Origin: Icerya purchasi
Taxonomy: Eukaryota > Arthropoda > Insecta > Hemiptera > Monophlebidae
NCBI GenBank assembly: GCA_039619475.1
Contig: CM077115.1
Location: 511,954,815-512,018,814, forward strand
Reading direction: 5' to 3'
DNA length: 64,000 bases
Below, in pieces: positions 55,650 through 64,000 of the stretch. The notes below the pieces were generated by a model. The model had not been told where the DNA came from and ran no database searches. It saw nothing but the letters and a program-made list of their open reading frames with translations. The first letter of the stretch is position 1. Every line of letters begins with the position of its first letter. The position numbers and the translations under genes were made by a program.

Positions 55650-58600
55650 AAATTAACTCGAGGATAATAAGTTATTGTATTATTTCATTAATCCCATGGT
55701 GGTGCGAACACATTAAGAAAGCGATAACAGAGCGAACACGGACTCTCAGGAAATATAAGTCAACTGGAATTATTGAGAACCTAATCACATTTAAGAAGTG
55801 TAGAACAGCTACTCGAAATCTCATCCGCAGCAAAAAAAACAGGAGTCGTGTAATTCTTTTGTAGCATCAATGCCTCAAACAGGTAATGCCCACATAATGA
55901 GGGGAAAAAAAATCAGATCTATTAATAATAGAAATAGTACCCCTACACACCTAACATTCAAAAACCAACGGAGTTCATACGAAGAGATATTGCAGAAGCA
56001 TTTGCACATTATTTTTCCATGGAATTCTCTACGCTGAAGTATTCCAGCAAGTTTCAACAGCAAAAAACACTTTACGAGCAACAGTCCATTAATTTTGATT
56101 TCAACGCTGACGATCCTTATAACCGCCCTTTTTCCTTAGCTGAACTGGAGTTTTAAGTATCACACAGCAGGAACAGTGCACCTAGTGAAGATTCGATAGA
56201 TCTCTACATGTTGAAATATCTCCCGGGTCGTGCCAAGGAATTCCCGCTGAATGTATACAATCAGATATGGTCAGCTGAAGCTATTCCTGATTCCTGGAAA
56301 GTTGCGATCGTTATTCCTGTCCCAAAGGTAAATAAAGATCCTTTTCAAGTTGAAAGTTACCGACCAATATCATTGCTGTCTGTCCTGTTTAAAACAATGG
56401 AAAATATGGTGAACAGGCGACTTCTGTATTTCCTTGAAGCGAACACTGTCCTATCACCTATGCAAGCTGGAGGCCGACAATCAAAGTCAACGATTAATCA
56501 TTTATTAAGCCCTCAAAGGCAAATTGTATCTGACTTTCATAATCGACACCATCTTTATGCAGTATACTTCTGTATGGAAAAGGCATTCGACCGTGTATCG
56601 AGGCAACATGTACTTCGGTAATTAAAAGCGGTCGTGGCGGGCTGCAAACTGGGGCGATACATTCACAACTATCTGAGCGATCGATGGATTCAAATCAGAA
56701 TTGGCTCATCGACTTCGAGCAAAGTTCCAATAGAGAATGGGGTATCTCAAGGTTCCGCTTTAAGTGCTACCCTTTTTATTCTCTATTTAAACGATATATT
56801 GTTGATTACATCCAGGCCTCCGTGAATGCTCGCCTATATACTGTAACGGATTCAATACCTACAGCGCTATCTTTTAGCGGTGTTCGAATTATAAAAATAT
56901 ACATTTCTTTGATTAAAATCATTTATTTCATGATTTATCGAACACCGCGTTTTATTTGACGTAATCGCGGATCATAGTGGGTATCGGCTAAAATCGAAAT
57001 TCCCGGGCACGGTCGAACGGGACGGCTGCGTCAGGTGAGACTGTGTGCGTGTGTATAGTTCATAGCGGCTGATAACGGAGAGTACTCTACGAGTCCGCGG
57101 CGAGTGCGTGTCGGGTAGCAGCTGCGCCGAGAACATTGAGCTGAGGGAAGTTTATAAAATCCGTAGTGGCCGATTTAAAATACGTGTAATATAAGGTATT
57201 CTAGAAAAATCGGCGTTCACAATATTAATTGATAAGGTACCGGGTAATTTCAGCGATTCGACTATTTCGTTCGGTAAAAGCCCATCGTGTAAATCTTCGT
57301 TCGTGCATCTTGCACTATAATTCGATATAGTTTTAATTCGTTGTTCAGTCGATGGTCGGTCGTGATATATTGCTACGCAACTCACGTCGTCGCGTGTAGT
57401 AGTCATTGGTGTATGTGAATTTATTTGTTTGTCTATGTCGCATTCGTAAAAATCCTGTAGTTTTTTTGAATATATACGCGTTTTTTTTTATATAAAAGGT
57501 TTCATTTGGACACGTAGTGAGCCCGTGACATGTCCACCGGGGAGACACTACCGCCTTCGAACGGCGGGTTTCGCGATAAAAAATTCTATCGGCAGAATTT
57601 TTATATATATTTTTTATCTTCTTCTTCATTAAAAAGCTTAGAACTCTGCTCGGCAGAGTTGTTCCGGTGGTGGCAAGCCATTCTCTTGCCACTGGCGCCC
57701 TTTATATATATTTTTTATTTTTTTTAAATTTTTTTGCGTAAAATTCGATTAATATTGAACAATTCATATCAAATAGCTTCCCGGAAACAGGGACACGAGG
57801 ACTAATCGAGTCGAATTTATAACAAATAGCGCCCGCAACAGGAAAACCGAATCAAAGTCGGATTTATGACAATACAGATGATCTGAACACATCCGTAGCA
57901 TCTAATATCCCTTCTTAGGCCCAGTCTATCCTGCAAAACACCATCAATAGACGGCAGCACTGGTCAGGAAACAATGGACTAGATTTCTCCTCTCAGAAGT
58001 CGTAATATGTTGTATTCCATAGAGGTCACCTTGTTCAGAATCCGCCCTCACTACAACTGAACAGTAACACAATTCCTTATAAAATAACAGTAACTTTCCT
58101 TGGCATCTTGATGAACGCCAAACTGACTTGGAAACCCTCTATATTTGATTTAAAAGCTAAATCCCTTCAATCTTTAAGGGTAATCAAGTCCTTGTCAAAT
58201 CCTAAATTTAACGTCCAACCAAGATTTCTTCTGAGTATTTTCAAAGCGGTAGTCCTCAGCAAAATCAATTATGGGGGTCAGGTATTCTCGTTAAATGTGG
58301 TTCGTTATTAAATCCACTTGATCCAATACATAATGCTGCTGTTCGCATGATACTTGGCGCCCATCGTACATCCCCAGCAAAAGTTCATTATCTGGTGTCC
58401 CACCTTTATCTTATAGCAGAAATTTCTTCACTTACCACGATATGCTTTCATGGGCTGCAAAGAATCACAGTGGCGTAATTGTAGAGCCCGAATTTCCCAA
58501 AGATAATCAACCTGAAATCGATGCAATTTTGTTGAAAAATAACATAAAGCTTAACTGTACATCCAGAATGGACTTACAAAACTACCTTCGCCCTGGGCTT

Positions 58601-59500
58601 CTTTTCAGGTACTATTACAATTCTCACCGATAACAATCACCCACCAGCACTGCGAGGGCACAGGGCGCTAGGAAATAAATACTCCACATTTTCGAAAGCA
58701 TACACCGATGGATCCAAAGCTAATAAGTCCAAGGTTGCCCCAGCTGCATACGCTTTCGAAATAGACGGAATCACAGAGGGCATACGGTTGAACAACGTTG
58801 TATCGATTGCGAATGCCGAGATGTATGCCGTGTTGTTTTGTCTTCAGGCATATTTAGAACTGTGACCCCATCCGCTCGGAATTTTACTGGTGACTGATTC
58901 CTTGCAGTCCATACGTACTTTGCAGTCGGATCACTCTGAATCACTAATGGTGTCCTAGAAGTTCTGTCTATCTTATATGAGCTGAACCGAAGAGGATGGC
59001 GAGTTGGTTTTTTTTATGGATTCCTAGTAATGGCCAGAATTCCAGGGAATAAGCGGACGGATCTGGTTGCTCGGTTATCCATGATCTGGTCAATACCGCT
59101 ATTTGCTCATGGTCCATTATCCCTAAGAAGTTTCCTATCGGATGCAGTTTTCACGCAGTGGAATCATAACTGGTTGTCTCAATCCACCTTTCTCAGAGAA
59201 TTGAAACCTACGACGGAGCCACGGTGGCCTCCAGTCGGAACGGAGCGCAGAGTGTTCTCGGCAGTCAATCGTCTGAGAACGGGACATGTGTCTTTTTCCC
59301 ACGACTTCATCCTCAAACAAGTTCCATATGTGAATATATATATAATTATTAGATTAGATGAGAAAATTATTATTATTATAATAATTATTATTGATTCTAA
59401 TTTTATTATGTTTATTATTATGAATATATTTATTGATATGTCACCTGCAGGCATCCTCTCAAATAACCCTGCCGCTATGAACAAGCCATGACCTTCGTTC
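55650..59500 (+). pseudogene. ORF2 (RT-RNase H) of the 55.65-kb LINE
   Basis: Broken replication enzyme. Blocks: ITERTRTLRKYKSTG near 55719, then a poorly kept region; LPGRAKEFPLNVYNQIWSAE near 56220; VESYRPISLLSVLFKTMENM near 56350; QAGGRQSKSTINHLL near 56463; YFCMEKAFDRV near 56567 (Cys-Met where Asp is usual in this block); NGVSQGSALSATLFILYLND near 56735. The catalytic YTDD box is divided: Tyr before the insertion (56838) and DDLNTS after it (from 57877). Later TFLGILMNAKLTWK near 58098 and KAVVLSKINYGGQVF near 58242. RNase H shows YTDGSKANKSK near 58708, IANAEMYAVLFCLQ near 58808 and TDSLQSIRTLQ near 58893; the C-terminal RVFSAVNRLRTGHVSF is near 59255. Stops and frameshifts occur throughout, so it is dead. 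Confidence 0.8.
56842..57871 (+). repeat. Solo LTR (1030 bp) inserted in LINE RT box
   Basis: Starts TGTAACGGATTC, ends TATGACA, and is flanked by ATAC on both sides (56838-56841 and 57872-57875), the 4-bp duplication expected of Gypsy-type insertion. Removing it with one duplication restores a continuous RT frame through the catalytic box. Collinear similarity to the LTR at 44769-46088. Contains primer-site-like TGGCGCCC (57693) and two more (57774, 57827) near its 3' end. Known: solo LTRs form by recombination between the two LTRs of an element. Confidence 0.75.
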
Positions 59501-59712
59501 AGTCTAACTAGCTGAGGAGTCTGATTTAAAATATGGATCCACTCACTGCGATAACCTAGGTGGTTACTTGCAGCGTGTGGATTAGTATCCCTTCTTAAAT
59601 GAAAAAAAAAACAAAAAAACTTAAGTACAGAATATTTACTACTTTCATCAAAGCTCCCAATTTATGTCCCTGCTATTTCAATTTATTTCTTTTTTCTTTT
59701 TAATAGCTTTTA

Positions 59713-60627
59713 GGGTGGTTCAAATATAAACCGGAATTTCGTCATAAAAATTTTTATTTTATACTTACAGTGCTCATATTTTTTACAATTTTTCGAGATA
59801 ACCCCCCTCGCACTCTACGCACTTTTTCCACCTCTCCGGCAATTTTTTTATTCCTTTTTCGTAAAAATCTCGCGGCTTGTCACATAGCCATTTGCGCACG
59901 AACGATTCCACCTCATCGTTGCTGTCGAAACGTTGTCCACCAAGTGCTTCTTTCAACGGGCCAAACAAATAATAATCACAAGGCGACAAATCTGGACTGT
60001 AAGGAGGATGTTCAAGTGTTTCCCAGCCCAATTCGGCCAATGTCTCCATCGTGAGCTGAGCGGTGAATTTCTGTTCAAAATTCAGAAGTCTTGGCACCCA
60101 TCTGGTTGCAATTTTGCGATAACCTAGCCGATCATGAATTATTGTCTCAATACTACCTATGCTGATGCCCAATTCGTATGTCATATCGCGTACACGGACG
60201 CGTTGGTCAGCCAAAATGAGTTGTTCGATGGCTTTGACGTGTTCATCTGTAATGCTGGTTTTTGGGCGCCGCGCATGTGCTATGTTTGACACCACTTCAC
60301 GTCCTTTTCGAAACGCGGAACACCACTCGTACACTTGAGTTTTGGAGAGACACTCATCGCCGAACTGTTCGCGTAATTTTCGGTAAATTTCCACGGATTT
60401 TACGTCGTGTCTTTGACTAAAAAACGAATAATGATGCGTTGCGCAACAGACGACGACACTGGTACTTCTTTTTCACTCATGGCTCTAACTACACTAAAAA
60501 GTGAGGTTACGCGGATCTAATTGCTCTACATAACAAACCGGTCTAACTGCCGGTGCAACCACTTTTTCCACAATGAATTTTTCGCGCGTTTATTTAAAAA
60601 TTCCGGTTTATATTTGAACCACCCTCG
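59713..60627 (-). mobile_element. Internally deleted mariner (about 0.9 kb)
   Basis: Ends: GGGTGGTTCAAATATAAACC at 59713 and its inverted copy ending at 60624, both continuing CGGAATTT; TA lies outside the left end (59711-59712) and at 60628-60629 on the right, where three extra bases (TCG) precede it. A second mariner subfamily, different from the 3793 element in ends and protein. Coding part lacks the middle. Confidence 0.85.
59783..60480 (-). pseudogene. Mariner transposase remnant, catalytic centre deleted
   Basis: ATG at 60480 (MSEKEVPVSSSVAQ); a frameshift near 60400; then EIYRKLREQFGDECLSKTQVYEWCSAF (helix-turn-helix region, compare the 3987 transposase), ARRPKTSITDEHV, and IHDRLGYRKIATRWVPRLL containing the WVP linker motif. 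After LTMETLAE near 60040 the frame goes straight to HPPYSPDLSPCDYYLF, so about 115 residues holding the first two catalytic Asp (the GDE and HDN blocks) are missing; only the third Asp (PCDYY) remains. C-terminal KLPERWKKCVECEGGYLEKL matches the family. It cannot transpose itself but its ends could be mobilised by a related transposase. Confidence 0.85.
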
Positions 60628-60629
60628 TA

Positions 60630-63600
60630 GATAGAATTATTATTCGTATGGACTTAACGTTCAGCAGTAAACCTAATTTTTCGACGATCTACTACGTATA
60701 CTAGTTCAATTTCTTAAATGATGAAAGATAACATGTATTACGCAAATGAGTCAGGTTCCAATAGAGCCGACAATTTTGACAATACCAGATTCTGGAGACC
60801 GTTAAGTACAGCAAAGAGCACCAGTGATGCCTCTGCATATTTCTTACGGCGAATGTAAAAATGCTATGGTAAATTATTTCTCGTGTACAATCGACCATCA
60901 GGAAAAAGAGCAAGTTGTACTGCAAGCATAATCACTTCTTCAACGACCTCTACTATATTTGAACAGAGTCTCCTATTCTTCCAATAAAATCTCTTCGAAA
61001 TAATTTAAAAATCTTTTGACATTCTTACTCTTATTTTCAGTAATAGCGTGACAATCACAAAGAAGAAAAAAAAAAAAGAAAAAAAAAGGAGAGAAACTCG
61101 ATATTTTGCTAGAAATGAAATGAAAACAATAAAATACATTCATTCTTTGTGAGTGAGAATTTCATTAAAGAACATTTTTACAATTTAATTAAAATTAAAA
61201 ATAATCGGGTGATATTAAAATTAAACGGTTTGTACGTCTGTCATTGAAAAATAAAAAAAGCTCTTACCGTCATTCAACGTTAGGATCGTTTTTAATCGAA
61301 AATCTTTCCGGATTACCATTACTAAGCCAAAAATTTTAGGCAAAGTCTTTTTGAATCTTTATACCCTATATACCTCCACGAGCAGTCGGAAATTCAGAAC
61401 ACGTGAACGTTGTGGTATATTTAATAACCGCTTATTACTTTCGTATTCTTCACTGATAAAATCTAAATAAATCTAAAACTTCAATTAATCACATTTGGCA
61501 TAGTAGTTCATAAAGTGAAAATGGTCAAAATGATAATCGATATTCATTTTTACCGGAACCGGAACTAAAATGCCGTTACCGCTACAAAGGTTTTTTTCTC
61601 CTTCCATCGAATAGGGAAAAAAATGTTTTATAAAAATCACAAGAATACGACGGAGCGATGTAAAATAGGGATTGAATAAATTTTGAGCATAAAAAGCTGA
61701 AAATTCATTAATTCACAGATAAATAAAGATCAAACAACATATGTTAGAGAGTCATATAGTCCCTATAATTATGGTTGTTACATTGATTACATTAACAACC
61801 ATGATTAAGGAGAGTACGTGCTCCTAAACATGTTTGATTTTTGGTTTGAAATGAGTAAATTCCTGCTGTTTTGCGTTTATTTGATATTTAATGTCAGCAT
61901 GGAAATAGGGACTTTGCTTTTGTTAATATAAACTTTATGGTAATATCAAAAAGTTGCTTGTTGAAAAATCAAATGCAAAAACAATAGACATCGATCGATA
62001 CACTCTTTCCTCCTCTTAATAAGTATTTATAAAAGAAAAAAAAACTAATTTAAAAGGTATTTTAATACATATATATATATATATATATTTGTTCAACAAT
62101 TTATTCCGCATTATAAATAAAAATATAAATACGTGTGATATTCAAATGTTCGATTGGAAATGCATTTATATAATTTTGTTAAGAGAGTTAAAAATAGTAC
62201 ATACGATGAATAAAAAAAGTTTAAATGAGAAGACAGTAATAACGTTTAAGTATAAAACATCAACAATAACAATAATAAAAAAAATAATACTAATAGCAAT
62301 AAATACTGTAAAACAGAATTTCTCAATCCCGACGGACTTACATGAATCATATTTTTCAAAATTTAAGAATCAAGTACATTTTTTTTTTTTTTTTTAAATG
62401 GAATTCCGGCATATTTAATAACGTGATTTAAAAAAAAAAAAACAAAAAAATCAGCACATGAACTGATTATACGAAGAAACTTCAATATGCCCAAAAACAA
62501 AAACGTCATTTTTATAATAAGCTGGAAATTACGTTTTTTTTTAACATTTGTCGATACACTACTCTTTTAAATTCCGAAACAACGAAAAATATAAATTTTA
62601 ATTTCTAAGCGCGCAAATGCAAAAAATTTATTTTCATTTACGGAACTTTTGTAAATATTAAATCCGAGGTTGAAATTATAATTTTAATTATTTCGGCGAC
62701 TTTAACAAAAATCCGCTTATTTCGTTAATTTTAGATTTTTTTTAATGTTCTCTAAAAACAATAATAATAAGTTGATCGAAATTACACCGTCTTAAAAAAA
62801 AAAAATATATATAATTATACTATTATAGACACCACTTTTTTAGTTTAAAAGTTTATCGGGTTTTTTGTAAAAATTTTACGTTGCAAGTAGATTAGCAACA
62901 TTATGGTATGGAAAAATATATACAGATCGGGGACAGACGAAAGACCGAGAAACACCGCTGCATTAAGGAATAGAATTAAAATGACACAATACTGTAAATA
63001 ATACTGTTCAAAGGATAAAGTAGAATACACAATACACATTAAGTAAATTGTCTTTGCGACGTTAACACTTAATAATACGTAATTTACAATATCTCACTCT
63101 CTCTCACAACACATTTTCTGAGATTCAGATTGTACAGGAATTTATCGTTACCGCTACAACAAAAGCAAATAACATTTTTTTTAAAAATAACATAATATTG
63201 CTAGTCGCAATGTAAAAAGCTTCAGTTCGAAACGGTTTGCGATCGAAAACACTTTTAACTTCAGTTCATTCAGATGATCACAAAAGTATCTCTTTTAATA
63301 GTAACAATTTAACTTCAGAGAAAAGTAGGTTAATGAAAACCGCGCAATACTGATAAAATATTAATATGTAAAGAACGAACGAACATTTTCTAATATTACA
63401 GAAGAAAAGGACAGAATTGCTTTTAATAGTCGAACGAGTTTTAAGTAGAAAAAAGATCAACAACAGCCGAAAGTAGGAATGTATAAAAAATTGTTCTAAT
63501 GTAATATTTCTGTAAAATAATTACATCTTTCACTAGTACAAAAAAAAAAAAAGAAAAATCAGAGATTCCAACGAGAAGACGGACAAAAATCTTTAAGAAA

Positions 63601-64000
63601 AAAAAAAGAAACGTGTTAAACACCGTCGCGAGTTAGGGGCGCAATAACAAAAATGGTCAAAAAATAAATTAGGTAACAATTTATAAGAATGTGTCTTACT
63701 GAGAACTGTTTCAGACACCGAAGAACGATAATAATGTAAACACAAAAAATGGAAGAGCAAAAATGTAATATCGGTAAAAATAATACTTTTATTAACAGGT
63801 GTGTTGAGGACGGGGTAAGGGAGAACTGGATCACTAGCAAATGCAAATAATATCGAACAAAAACAGGCACACCGGTCTCGCAGACGAGTTGTGTATTTTC
63901 TGGGTTTTTTTTCCATTAGTGTTCTTTATCGCATACGCAACATAATAAATTTGCAATTGCTCGTGACAGTAAATATCAAATACCGGATTCAGCTATTCCT
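60630..64000. other. AT-rich region, no gene recognised
   Basis: Only short frames and homopolymer runs. The one structure I note is the hairpin at 61759-61814. Nothing links this region to the elements to its left. Confidence 0.5.
61759..61814 (+). other. Perfect-stem hairpin, about 15-19 bp
   Basis: AATTATGGTTGTTA (61767-61780) pairs with TAACAACCATGATT (61793-61806) with one wobble, around a 12-base loop, and TCC/AGGA may extend the stem. Function unknown; it could be a small-RNA precursor, a transposon end pair or chance. Confidence 0.4.

Larger units (their letters stand above)
55650..59612 (+). mobile_element. I-like LINE with RNase H, interrupted by a solo LTR
   Basis: Pre-RT linker with PWWCEHIKKAI near 55689, RT (56208-56838 and 57876-58310), RNase H (58700-59080), C-terminal part to about 59500 and an A-rich tail at 59600-59618. 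The endonuclease is missing, so the copy is 5'-truncated near 55650 (approximate). It differs from the 1-3634 family in composition and sequence. A 1030-bp LTR sits inside the RT catalytic box, and a TA/ATT-rich insert of about 110 bp lies in the C-terminal part. Confidence 0.8.

Overview
This window reads as AT-rich, TE-dense, intergenic or heterochromatin-like DNA from an animal, most likely an arthropod and probably an insect. The reasons are the mix of families (mariner and Tc1-like transposons, several non-LTR retrotransposon lineages with Jockey-, R1- and I-type features, tRNA-derived SINEs, an LTR element with a tRNA-Lys-type primer site), the abundant poly-A and TA runs, and the lack of bacterial operon structure. 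I found no host gene that I can name. The only candidates for host coding sequence are one 76-codon open stretch ending at a splice-donor-like site (11735-11962, minus) and, weakly, unrecognised GC-richer DNA at 51.8-52.3 kb. Nearly everything else I can interpret is mobile DNA, whole or broken.

Layout. 0-6.1 kb is a nested stack: an R1-like element (family X, 3635-6130) is split by an intact mariner (3793-5111) and by a 3' fragment of an I-like LINE (5247-5713), and is abutted by a long I-like LINE copy (1-3634). 6.2-8.0 kb holds two tRNA-derived SINEs, a GC-hairpin repeat and a 437-bp terminal-inverted-repeat element. 8.9-11.4 kb is a decayed minus-strand LINE (family A). 12.6-19 kb carries scattered I-like fragments and hAT-like ends. 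19.76-24.51 kb is an almost complete Jockey-type LINE on the minus strand with a 12-bp target duplication; it is interrupted by a perfect 106-bp-arm palindrome that has its own 12-bp duplication. 25.55-28.21 kb is a 5'-truncated X element. 29-36 kb holds a LINE tail, diverged tandem repeats, a dead Tc1-like element, a second family A copy and another SINE. 38.33-42.80 kb is a near-complete R1/Jockey-like LINE with an 11-bp target duplication.

44.77-47.9 kb is the 5' part of an LTR retrotransposon: a 1.3-kb LTR, a tRNA-Lys-like primer binding site, and a gag-position coiled-coil gene with an apparent phase-0 intron. 47.9-52 kb is T-rich or GC-rich tandem-repeat sequence. 55.65-59.61 kb is an I-like LINE with RNase H whose RT catalytic box is split by a solo LTR related to the 44.77-kb LTR. 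59.71-60.63 kb is an internally deleted mariner. 60.6-64 kb is AT-rich with no gene seen.

Working relationships. Each LINE copy encodes or once encoded its own ORF1 (RNA binding) and ORF2 (endonuclease plus reverse transcriptase, sometimes RNase H). The SINEs and truncated tails would depend on such enzymes in trans. Only the 3.8-kb mariner looks intact (open frame, complete catalytic triad, perfect terminal repeats). All coordinates of fragment edges without a target duplication are approximate, and clade names are judged by eye from motifs, not from a phylogeny.
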